From: Sphaerosporella brunnea
Lineage: Eukaryota > Ascomycota > Pezizomycetes > Pezizales > Pyronemataceae
Direction of reading: 5' to 3'
DNA: 64,000 nt
NCBI GenBank assembly: GCA_008704415.1
Contig: VXIS01000039.1
Coordinates: 62,001-126,000, forward strand
The position numbers were made by a program, and so were the translations under genes. The notes beneath the pieces were generated by a model. The model searched no databases. It saw nothing but the letters and a program-made list of their open reading frames with translations, and had not been told where the DNA came from. Below are positions 1-10,312 of this stretch, piece by piece (position 1 is the first letter of the stretch; each line of letters opens with the position of its first letter).

Positions 1-897
1 TGGACCGCAACCACCCATTGGTGATAAAGATGCGGATACGCGCAGCCACGATAGTGACGCTGCTGTGCGTGGTTTTGACATCGCTTACTGTGTTCCTCGC
101 CACTGGGCGCGGATGGTGGGAGACTTTGGAGTTCGTGGGAATCGCCCATATCACGCCGACGACGCTGTGGGATGTGGTGCGCGCGCTGGGGCTTACGGCT
201 GTGCTTTTTGCGGGTCCGGTGCTGGTTAGAGTCGCTGTGGATGGGGTCGGGTGTGTTGATGGATTCACATCGGATGGAAGGTTGAACTTGGTGGGCTGGA
301 GGAATTACATTGTCGTATGCACCTCAATCTTTTTTTTCTTTTTTTTTAATCTTGGAGTTTGAGTACATCGCTAAAACGTGGGCGTGTGTTTTATAGGCGC
401 CACTCACCGAAGAGATCGTGTTTCGAACGTGCATGGTGCCGCTGCTGCTGCTTGCTGGGGTCTCGCCCACTGCGACGATATTCTTAGCGCCCTTGGTGTT
501 TGGAATAGGTATGTTTACCTGCTACTTGCCAGCTCCAAACATTCACATGCCCAGGCGCTGACGTCGGCTGCAAGCCCACTTCCATCATGCATATGAGTTT
601 TTGTTGAACTACCCAGGCCGTTACGGAACGGCTGCTCTGAGCTCTGTGGCCCAGTTCACGTATACCACACTGTTCGGATGGTATGCTGTGTTCGTGTTGC
701 TGCGCACAGGTTCCATCTGGCCTGCCGTAGCGGTGCACACTTTTTGCAACTATATGGGTGCCCCGAGCTTGACCGTCGAAGGCCCGAAGTGGATGTCCTA
801 CGTATACTATATCTTGTTGCTGGGAGGATCGTGGGGTTTCTATAAACTGCTCTGGCCTTTGACCGAGAGCTCAAATGCCTTTGCTCAATTCACTTGA
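1..897 (+). CDS. RCE1: CAAX prenyl protease 2 (Rce1), 5'-truncated by the window edge
   Basis: ER membrane protease that removes the -AAX tripeptide from prenylated proteins such as Ras and a-factor precursors. The reading frame is open to the window edge (first codon at base 3), so the N-terminus lies outside. Exons are 3-314, 397-508 and 575-897, with introns of 82 and 66 bp. About 248 residues are visible. All three CPBP/Rce1 motifs are present: TEEIVFR (catalytic glutamates, start of exon 2), FGIAHFHH (spanning intron 2) and HTFCNYMG in the third exon. Several hydrophobic segments fit a polytopic membrane protein. It converges with RFC4, with only 83 bp between stop codons. The family call is secure; the missing N-terminus is a boundary effect, not a mutation. 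Confidence 0.93.
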
Positions 898-980
898 TCT
901 GCAATACCTCGACATGCACCATGTTTATTTGTTGTCTAGTAGATACTTGTATCTATTCTCCAAACGCCAAAACAGATCAT

Positions 981-2273
981 TTATTTACCCGGTGTGAAGA
1001 GCTTCGGTGACATGTTGATTTTGCATAGCCGAGCCACGCATCCTCTCAGCTGAAGGAGAGTCGAAACGCCCTCGAGGATTCTCATGTGTGTGAATCCGAT
1101 TTCCTGTAACAGTCAGAAAAAATAAACGTCACGATGAGCATGCAAGGATAGATAGCAACATACCCGGATAAACTCCAACTTGGAGTGCTCACTGAGGGTG
1201 TCTACTGTTTTGGTAACTCGAAACATCGTACTGATGATATCGACAGCCGAATAGCCTTTGGCCCACAGCTCTTCGAGCTTCTCTAACGCCACGTCTATCT
1301 TGCCCTCGTAACACGCCTTGATCATGGTCTGGACGGCTATAGGGTGTGGCGTGTCGACCACCTTGAAGACATTGTCGCTACTTACGAAACCGAACCCGGC
1401 AACAGTACTCTGAAGGTTGTTGATTGCTTGCCGCATGTCACCCTCGGCTGTGAATATCAACGCCGCTAAACCATCTGGGCTGAAGTCGACATTCTCTGCC
1501 TGCATGATCTCCATGAGTCGCTTGGTAACTTGCCCCTCCGTTAACCTCGAATATCGCAAGATGGCGCATCGGGATTGCAACGGCTCAATGATCTTGTTCG
1601 ACTGGTTGCAAGCGAAGGCGAAGCGGGTAGTGGAGGAGTATATTTCCATTGTTCGGCGTAGCGCTTGCTGTGCGCCCGGAGTCATGCTGGGGACAAAGTG
1701 AGCACGGAATTCGCTCGAGTGGCAAATGTGTAATACCTATCAGCTTCATCCAATATGATGATCTTTTGTCTTCCGGCTGGTAAGGTAACTTTCTTCTGCG
1801 CAAACCCCTTGATGCGGTTGCGCACGACGTCGATACCGCGCTCGTCGGACGCGTTCAGCTCCAGCACTGCCTCCTTGTATGCATCCCCCAGCAAGGCTCG
1901 GGCCAGGCACAAAATCGATGTCGTTTTTCTATCCACAACCGTCTCAGTCTTGTCAAGCAGCAAAGCGAATCGCGTGCGCGTGCGCGTGGTAGACGAACCC
2001 AATGCCGGGCATGCCGGAAATGATGACGTGCGGCATGTTTCCATCCTTCGCGATGATTTTCAACCGTTCGACGGTCTCGGTGTTCCCAACGATGTCGTCT
2101 AGTACTAGTGGTCTGTATTTCTCAACCCTACAAAGCGTTGTCAATTGTCAAACCCGAGAGGGAATCCGACAAAGGTAGGCCTCTTACCATGGAAGTTCGT
2201 AGGTTGTATTTGCAGGAACAGCGGAAATTATCTTTTTGTTGGCGGTTGACGAGGAAGCTGCACTGGAGGCCAT
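981..2273 (-). CDS. RFC4: Replication factor C subunit (yeast Rfc4 / human RFC2 type)
   Basis: AAA+ subunit of the RFC clamp loader, which opens and loads PCNA at primer ends in the nucleus. Five exons: 2273-2188, 2127-1999, 1928-1737, 1686-1164 and 1103-981 (introns 50-70 bp), encoding 350 residues, close to the yeast length. Motifs in order: LPWVEKYRP near residue 30; Walker A GMPGIGKTTS, split by intron 2; Walker B LDEADS, split by intron 3; sensor and SRC region [17 protein letters not shown]; then the C-terminal collar helices ([13 protein letters not shown]). The ATG at 2273 gives a short Ala/Ser-rich leader before the conserved start and is the only suitable one. The resemblance is closer to yeast Rfc4 than to Rfc2, Rfc3 or Rfc5. 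Confidence 0.95.
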
Positions 2274-2709
2274 GATTACGCGTATTTGAGTCGAGAGAAT
2301 GTCAGAGTTGAAAAATTAGTTTTGTCGCGTCAAACTTGGGGGACGTGACGCCGACAGACGCGTTTAGTGACAAGGATTCGCGCTCCTCAGCCCTGTGCCC
2401 TAGCTCACCAGCCATTCCATGTACCAAGAAGTAGATGTTGGCATACCAAGTATCTGTAAGAGTACCCCTTACTGAATCTTGCCCATAGATCTAGAGTAAC
2501 ACTCTCAAGCTTGCGTCCACCAAAACAACATTAGTTAGGGCCCGTTCGGGGTGCGCGCGATATAGTGTTTTTGTGAAAGCGCGATTTTAGCAAGATCCAA
2601 TATTCAACCTTGAGGTAATATACTAGAAATCGTGATATTGAAAATTCTACTCTGAGCAGAAGTTTGGACGAGCTTACCTCTGTCGCCTGGGAAGTACATA
2701 AGCTGTGCA

Positions 2710-2869
2710 CCGTGCGATTGCTACCGTAGCAATACTGATCTCAAGACTGCGGTCGTAATCAGGAAGTTTGGTAAATACCTCACGGTAGCACTACAGTAGC
2801 AAGCTCCTGGAATGCGGTATTACGGCCGCAGTCGTAAGATTGCCCAACCACCACAGTACCAATCGCACC
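2710..2869. repeat. Degenerate inverted repeat
   Basis: The left arm starts GTGCGATTGCTACCGTAG and continues through GACTGCGGTCGTAAT. The reverse complement of the right arm starts GTGCGATTGGTACTGTGG and continues through GACTGCGGCCGTAAT. The arms are about 50 nt with several mismatches and a short offset. It may be a decayed palindromic (MITE-like) element; no clean target-site duplication is visible. Confidence 0.5.
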
Positions 2870-3618
2870 CGGTTTTTACTACAGTAGTTGTACTTTTACT
2901 AGCATAGGTGTGTGTGTATAATCATATTTATTGTCTGCATGCAACCTCGAAAGATTATGGCAGACCCACTTCCCGCCCCCACACATATATCTGCCACGGC
3001 CCCGAATAGCCTTTGCTCTGAGCACTATATCTGATATTTTATATTGAAGCCTCCAACCTTGACCTCACACCTCGCGATTTTAGCATTACGTGCAACGCGA
3101 ACGGCACCTTACATCGCACTATTTAAATTTCGATTTCAGAGTCAAGCTAATATTAACAGCCACTCTCTCAGTTTAGCCTCGAGGATTCGAAAGTAGTAAA
3201 AGAGCCCTTGGATGATGTACTGATAATTCCCAAACACAATGGCCACAGCATAGACATCAAGACCTTATCCAGATAATTGTTTGGGAAAAGTCCCTAGAAG
3301 GTAGACAAACTGTTCATCATGAAGTTGCAAAAGATCTGAGCCCGGAAGCTCGGTCGAGGTCTTTGCTGAGTTTCCGAACTAGCTCCATGGGCTCAGACTT
3401 TCGTGTTTCTGGAGGTTGTTCGGCGGATTAGTATTCTCTTCGCGCAGAGGGGAGTGTATAATCTAACAGTATCTTTCTCCGCAACCAAAACACTACCAGC
3501 AGTAGAAAATTTGAATATGACCGATATCTATAATTAGTTGCACTTGAACGGCTCGCTGAAACAATATGTAATTTTAAAGACAGAAGACCCGCAGTAACAT
3601 ATTCAACCTCCCGCTGGA

Positions 3619-3736
3619 GAGGCGAGTGATACTTGATACAAACTTCACCAAATATCACCCCAACTTTTGGGCTGAAGAGGCGAGTGACACTTGATACAAA
3701 CTTCACCACCAAATATCACCCCAACTTTTGGGGTGA
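3619..3736 (+). repeat. 58-bp tandem duplication
   Basis: Two adjacent copies begin GAGGCGAGTGA(T/C)ACTTGATAC and run through ATATCACCCCAACTTTTGGG, the second carrying a 3-nt insertion (ACC). They differ otherwise at only a couple of positions, so the duplication looks recent. It lies in non-coding DNA just upstream of the 423-bp TIR element. Confidence 0.85.
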
Positions 3737-3934
3737 TGCCGAGAATTGTGTTTTTGCTTTTGGACTTGAGGGCCTTGCAGCGGTGCGCCAAAATAGGATT
3801 TCACCCTCTACCCTCGAGAGTCTCTCTTTCTTGCTCGAGTTATTTCCTTACTAAGGTACAAACGGCGTTAAGTGACTCCAGAGAAACATGTCCGCGATTA
3901 GCGCGCCTGCCGACCACTACCTACAGTAGATACA

Positions 3935-4361
3935 TACTCTGGTGGCCGAGCGCCAAGTTCGGGATTTTCTGATTGGCCCGCACAACAAAAAACCGAAAAA
4001 ATAAAAACTCGGCCGTCAAAATTCATCGTAAATTGGAAGCTCCCACTTGTGGTCAAATTCGTCGCAAAAAACGCTCTATAGCCCGTCTTCGACGGCTTGC
4101 TGAGCTGTGGTGATGTTGAGAGAGTTGAAACGGTGATGCTGAATATCCAGCGTCGCCACACAACGCCACACATCAGCCTCTCACTCCCCCACCCAGCTAC
4201 CCCTCCGGGACGTGCTGGATCGCGTTTTTTGCCATGGATTTGACTACAAGTGGCAGCTTCTAGTTTACGATGAATTTTGACGGCCGAGTTTTTATTTCCG
4301 CGGTTTTTTGCTGTGCGGGCCAATCAGAAAATCCCGAACTTGGCGCTCGGCCTCCAGAGTA
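3935..4361. mobile_element. Non-autonomous TIR element (MITE-like), 423 bp with TA flanks
   Basis: Terminal inverted repeats of about 137 nt: the left arm from 3937 (CTCTGGTGGCCGAGCGCC...) and the reverse complement of the right arm ending at 4359 (CTCTGGAGGCCGAGCGCC...) match almost base for base through to the GCAAAAAACGC segment (about 4064-4074 on the left, 4226-4236 on the right). Both ends are bordered by TA (3935-3936 and 4360-4361), the duplication expected for Tc1/mariner-type transposition. The roughly 150-bp centre has no ORF or transposase motif, so it would need a transposase from elsewhere. Family assignment is inference from the TA flank and the structure. Confidence 0.8.
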
Positions 4362-5631
4362 GTTTAATAGTGGTATTCTGCAGTTTTTTTTTTATTTGGG
4401 GGGGGGGGGGGAAGGAGAAGATTAGGGCAATGGTTGACCGCCAAAACCCTTCCCCAAAACTTTTGAACTTTGGATTCTGCAAAAGTCGCTGTTAGGGAAT
4501 CGTGGCTTGTGCAGAAAACGTTTTCCGTACGTTTCCACCCGCCTTTCTTGACCTTGTGGGGGAGATCGGTACAGCCGCTATACCTCGGGAAGACATTTTT
4601 TGTTTGTTGCGAATAAGCCATTTTAACCGGTTGCACCAGCAACACCCAAAGGTCTCCCCTAAAACGCTTGCAGAATCCCGATGATCCCGTGTCTAGTTTT
4701 CAAGACGAAAGATCCGAAGAAGCGAGTGCAAGTTGCATCTCTGTCCGCGTAATCGCCGGTGGCGACGATGACGACGACTCTAGGATTGGAAAAGCCCAAC
4801 ACCCACTGACCGGCCTGCCTACGGTCATCGAAAGATTTTTGCAGGCAGACCTGCTGCGGAAAAGTCAAAAGTGTGAAAATCCTGACTGGTGATCGTCCAC
4901 GTCAAGTTGTAGTAGATCCGATATAGCCGTCTTATTAGATCACGGACTGGTGCTTGTTTCCCAGATCTGTGTTAACTCGTGGGAGAGACGCTTCTGGCTG
5001 TCATGAGTTACCGCCCAGGATTCACCAGGGTCGAGCCGTGTTTGTAAATACATTTGAGACAGTTTTTAACGGGAAGTGTTTCGACCGTGCGAGACTCGCC
5101 TGATACACCAATTGCATGAACCGTGGCAACCCCAGAAGACTCTCCGGCGCGTTCGATACAAGCTTTTGAGGCGACGAACAAGCCTTCTGTTACGCAAGTG
5201 TAGCGCTATGTTTGCCAGGATGATATCGTCAGCAAAGAATGCCGCGCGTTCTCATGTTCCTCGTTGGTAATCTTCTGTTCTATTAGGAAATGGAAGGATT
5301 GACCAATCATGAATAGCTGGATAATAGTAGAGTATTTGATAGAATATTTCAAACAAGTACCTAGACACTGTGAATTTGATTGCCAGGCTCGACAAAATAC
5401 GCACTGGCCAAAGGTTGATATTTGCCTCGCTCGCTCTGTTCAGATATCTCTGGATCCATGATGCGCCTAGCTCCTCAAGTTAGGTTTTCGCTTACCGCCG
5501 ATTTCGTCACGCGAGCTCGAGGCAAGCTTCATGGCCAGCAAACACCAGTCCCTTGGTAAACAATACTTCGAAGAAGAACTCTGTGAAGTAAATAGTGCCA
5601 CTCGGTTATTTGTATGTAGAATACATACCGT

Positions 5632-5856
5632 GGAATCTCGGTAATAACGCAGTTGCGCGGTCCCCAAAAGTGTACGTTATATAGCGAGTGGTCGAGGCTT
5701 TGCAGAAACCTAAACAGAGGGAGACAGCGGGGAGCGGCGACACGAATGTGAGGCCTGTCTCCCAGTGCCCACGCCTTCGTGGCCGCATATACTTCGATTT
5801 TCTTCTATTCCTAGCATAATTTTCAGGGCAACTGCGTTATTACCGGGATTCTACGT
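5632..5856. repeat. Inverted repeat with TTATTACCG core
   Basis: The left arm near 5632 reads GAATCTCGGTAATAACGCAGTTGC. The right arm near 5827-5855 reads GCAACTGCGTTATTACCGGG followed by ATTCTACG, its near-exact reverse complement. A related segment with the same TTATTACCGGGAT core lies on the minus strand near 20215-20235. Next to both arms are similar direct stretches (TACGTTATATAGCGAGTGG and TACGTTATGGTGAGTGG). It is probably a small dispersed repeat. Confidence 0.55.
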
Positions 5857-7263
5857 TATGGTGAGTGGTGGATAGCGAGGTAAAAATTCTGGGTGCGAGG
5901 ACATGCGAGAACAAAGGCGGAAAGGGAAGAATCGACTTTTTGACTTCAAAGATCAAAAGTTACATTCCCAAATTGAGCCTTAATAAGTGCTTGATAGGTA
6001 CTACCTACCGTGGGTAAGTGCTTCCTAGATATATATCGGACTCCCAAATGGGCCTTTGGTGTGCATGGTTAGTTGATTGTAGCCCAATCCAGGCCACATA
6101 GGTACAAGCTTCTGAGTATTGGAGCAATTACTTGTTGGAATTCAAATTCATGCACATCCTACACATGCAAACAACAGCATGACAGCTACGGAACACGCAG
6201 AGCGGGTAGATGAATTCGAAGGAGCATTGGGTTAGTGTTTTTTTTTTTTTTTTTTTTTAGGGGGTGAGTTGGTGTGGATTTTGCCGCTCATGCTTTGTTT
6301 TGCGACAGAGCGCGGGAGTGCCGTTTCCCATGCCCCGGCTAGCCGGCTTACTTTGGGTTGTTAATTTGGTATACGTCACCTCTCTGTCCGCCACTGGTGC
6401 GGGGCTGTGTTGCGTATTCCTTGCACACACCATGCAGGAACCGAGAAATGCGTTTTGCGTTTGGATTGGCGACAGCTGCAAATGTGCGCTTTGAAGCGTG
6501 TTCTAGTTATCCAGGATGTATGTATCTAGCGTTTGGTTCATCGTCGAGATAAGATCAACATTCAGAGCCAGAACTGCTGGAGTGGAGAACTCCCTGCATA
6601 CTAAAGTACGGATCGCTGTGATAGAGAAACTCAATCGAGTGATATGCAATGGAATTAGAGCAAGCGGCGACGCCCCATCAAGTTGATTGCGTGGAAGATT
6701 AGCTATGGGTTTGATTGATCTTGTCTTTCGCTATCTCATGAATCCATTATCACACCGATCCATACTTTGCTCAAGTACGTCAAGTGAGTACTTACCTACT
6801 ATTGACACTTTGCGTACGAGTTAGATAACAGTGCACGTTGTACTCGTGCCCCCCCCCCCCCACAGAAACCTAAACCGCTGCTCCCTACCTAATAAAGCCC
6901 CTGCGACTGCCGCCAGGCGGACATCCTTCGAAGTTCTTATCTGCCTGCTCCCTTTCTCCAATTTTCCTCTCCACATTTTCCCCAAGCCCATAATTGCCGC
7001 CTGCTATTCTCGTCAGCCTTCCACGACAGCCACGCCGAAGGCTAGACCCCAGCGGAAACACTCGCACCACGGAGCGGAAAGACCTATAAGCACCGCGAAC
7101 CGACTCCCGTCATTTGGTTTCCGGAGAAACGTCTCCCCCGAATCCCTCCCCCTCCCTCCCTCCCAAGCCGTACCTCTCGTCACTGTATTCGGCCTTCTCC
7201 TCTTCTTTGGTCGGCTGCTGGTCTGCCATTCCCTTTGTGTTTCTGGCTCTCGGCAGAGCATAA

Positions 7264-9302
7264 ATGAAGTCCATAAACTTGCTCTTGCTTGGTACGCTTC
7301 TGGCCACTGCCTGGGCGTCTGAGAACCTACTCGCTCTCGATCAGCCCGACGGCAACAGCACAGCAAGGCCCCGTTCTTTCAAATTCAAAAAAATCAACAA
7401 TAATCCGTTGAATCTACCGAGACGTCCACGAAGTCGAAAACGGGCAAATACTATTGCTCAAAGTCTCTCGAATGAGGTGCGTTTTAGCCTTGGTGGTTGT
7501 GCTTAGCTGAAGACAAGAAGGCTCACGAACGGCCACTTTAGGATTTCTTGTACTTCGCAGAAGTCAGCATAGGCACACCACCTCAGAAACTGAGGTTGCA
7601 GTACGTTACACCTTCCGCCAATCTACCGAGTGCTAGTTCATGACCCTTCTTTGCAGCCTCGACACAGGGTCTTCGGACATATGGGTTGAAAGCGCCAGCT
7701 CCGATCTTTGCATGCAATCGAGCGATCCATGTCAAACTACTGGAACTTTCGATACCAACGCTTCTTCCACCTACACCACCGTGTCAAACGATTTCCAAAT
7801 CTCGTACGTGGACGGAGAGTACGCGCAAGGCGACTACGGCAAAGATGTGTTTCGACTAGCGGATGGAACGGCTGTCAAGGGTGTACAGTTTGGAATTGGT
7901 TTAGAATCAACATCGACGGAGGGAATCATGGGTATAGGGCTGGAGCAGAACGAAGTTCAGGTCCAGAGGCTGGGCAAGGCGCCGTACCCCGGACTCACCC
8001 GTCTGATGCAGCAGCAAGGATTGATAAAATCGCAGGCGTACAGTCTTTGGCTCAATGACCTTGGTATGCCGCTTTTCCATTCTTGGCATGGTGCCGAAGT
8101 CTTGTAACCGACATCAGATTAATAACTCTGAAACATGTTTTACTCACCGAGTGACGTTCGGTGATGCATGCGCCTCACCGAGTCGCCGGAGGTAAACTCT
8201 GTTTTCAAGGTCATCAATTGGTGTGGGCTGCAGACTTCTGGCACCAACAGAACTGTATGGTTACTCACTGTCAGCAATTATAGAAGCGAACACGGGTGAG
8301 GTGTTGTTTGGTGGGGTTGACACCGCTAAATTCGACGGAGAGCTCACCACAATTCCGCTGGACAAGCGGGCGGGGTCGTCCACCGCTCGAGAGTTTATGA
8401 TCACACTCACAGCACTGGGTCTGACCAACAATCAGGGTAAAACTTTGACACTCACCAGCTCCAACTTTGCTGTTCCTGTCTTGCTCGACACTGGAACAAC
8501 ATACACCTATCTGCCCACGGATTTGTTCCAGGAGATTGTCGATCAAGTCGGTGCACAGGTAAACGACAAGACGGGTGTTCCGATCGTCCCCTGTGACATC
8601 AGAAACTACCAAGGAACGGTTGATTATAACTTCTCCGGAACGGTTATCCCAGTCAGCCTCAACGAATTGGTAGTCGATGCCTATACCTATGACGGCAGCC
8701 CTGCAACGTACAGTGATGGAACTCCGCTTTGTTATTTTGGGATTTTGGACGCTGGATCCGACAACAATGTACTCGTAAGTGGCGCTTAATCTAGGGACCG
8801 CACGTCAGTGTCGATGTTAACAGCAGATAGGGTGACACGTTTTTGCGTTCAGCATACGTGGTATTTGATCTCGAGAATGAAGCAGTCAGCATCGGGAAGG
8901 CGAAGTTCAATGTTTCGGACTCCAACATCATGGAAATCCCCGAGGGCAAGAACGTTGTTCCGAGCGCTTCAGTTGTAAGGTACGTGTGGGTGTGAATCAA
9001 GTGGCGGCGAGTGCTAGGAGTCGTCTGTTATACGCCACACACGATAAACACCACCGTTTTCTGTACATATACTAACAATTGTGCCTAGCGATCCCGTCGT
9101 TATCCCTGTATCGGCGGTGGGTAGTAGTAATGGGCGGACCGAGTCTATTCCTTTTGCATCTGGCTCCTACGTTTTGACGGCCGGCGGATTTGCTACAGAG
9201 ACTGCCACTGCGGGCAGGAGTTCTGGTGCACGCTCACAAGCAGATTGGCGTGGCCTCTCAATAGGCCCATTTATGGCTGTTCTCCTAATCCTTGTTTTTT
9301 AG
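7264..9302 (+). CDS. Secreted GPI-anchored aspartic endopeptidase (yapsin / SAP type, A1 family)
   Basis: Cell-surface pepsin-family protease, likely acting in wall remodelling or protein shedding. Six exons: 7264-7476, 7542-7600, 7657-8063, 8284-8774, 8831-8979 and 9089-9302 (510 residues). In order: signal peptide (MKSINLLLLGTLLATAWAS); pro-segment with a Kex2-like RSRKR site near residue 60; first catalytic DTGSSDIW; flap region with DGEYAQGDYG; second catalytic DTGTTYTYLP; GDTFLRSAYVVFDLEN; a Ser/Thr/Gly-rich tail ending in a hydrophobic GPI signal (MAVLLILVF). Both active-site aspartates are intact, the second in a DTG rather than the commoner DSG. Intron 3 (8064-8283, 220 bp) is far longer than the rest, although the joined frame (NDL|EANTGEVLFGG) fits yapsins well. 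Substrate is unknown. Confidence 0.9.
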
Positions 9303-10312
9303 AATGGTATGTCACGAGTAAGCCAAAGACTTTTAATTCTACGCAAGTATATATAATGTGTGGCCACCCTACTATCATTCACCCTTGGTTATTCCTGGAA
9401 GGTCCAGAGTATTGTACCGATACTTGTTATGTAAGTATACATGTACGTATGACTATAGAACAGAAGCTAGAAATAAAACAGCATGAAAAAATCCCTGATG
9501 GGTTACTGGCAATTTTCTTCTGCCAAAATTTCACTGATAATAATGATTACAGTTTTGACTTTCAGCCATAGAGCTGCAACCAGCCGCTGCGACCCATTGC
9601 TATCCATAACTATTGAACTTGATTGTTTTCAACCAGGACTAATTTGCCACGTCTATTTTTCAGCACCTTAGTACTCCCTATATATTTGTCTCTACCACCA
9701 AGAAGACCTTAAATTGCTACTGACCGACGGACATTAATGTTTGTAATCGTGAGTCTGAGCAACCAACCAAAGGCCAGAAGCACATGTGACTCCCGCCATT
9801 TTGACGTGGTTAGGGATCGAATGAATGAATGAATGAAAGTGAACGAATGTCCCTGACACATTGAGGCTTGTGTGAGTGAGCAATGGGGTGTCGCTTTTGA
9901 ATTTCCATCACCTTCGATAGCCTTATCTCAAACATTCAATCATAGAGATGGATTGCTCACGGCTTTTACACAGAAAGACGACCACCGATACATGAAGCAA
10001 CGGAGCTGGCGCCTATCAACTCCTCGACGTCATGTAGCGGTTCTTATTGTTATTATGGTTACGTTATACGAGTAAATCATGTAATTGCACGTGTGTACAC
10101 ACCTTCGCGGGGATTGTGGGGGGAAACTTAACCACCTCCTAGGCACAGCGAATGTAAGCTTGTTGAGTCTAAAGCGAGTGATTGCACATGGACTGGGCGC
10201 TGTTGCACCAACTGCGCCAAACTTTCCCCGTGGACGCAACGAAATATCTCAAGACTGATAAGTGGTATCCGACTCTAAGGATTCGCCAGTCCGGTGGACT
10301 GCCCAGAAGCGA
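9303..10312. other. Intergenic, convergent gene ends
   Basis: Holds the 3' ends of the protease (+) and ECM16 (-). A short (GAAT)n tract lies at about 9817-9837. I see no gene, tRNA or repeat family. Confidence 0.6.

Larger units (their letters stand above)
2274..7263. other. Gene-poor island with repeats between RFC4 and the aspartic protease
   Basis: About 5 kb with no ORF I can tie to a protein family; short ORFs overlap in all frames and lack codon structure. The part next to 2273 must hold the RFC4 promoter and the part before 7264 the protease promoter, which has a C13 tract at 6849-6861 and CT-rich stretches. Inside lie a degenerate inverted repeat (about 2710-2869), a 58-bp tandem duplication (3619-3736), a 423-bp TIR element (3937-4359), a G14 tract (4398-4411), an inverted repeat with a TTATTACCG core (5632-5856) and a T21 tract (about 6238-6258). 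It reads as an accumulation of decayed small repeats. Confidence 0.6.
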
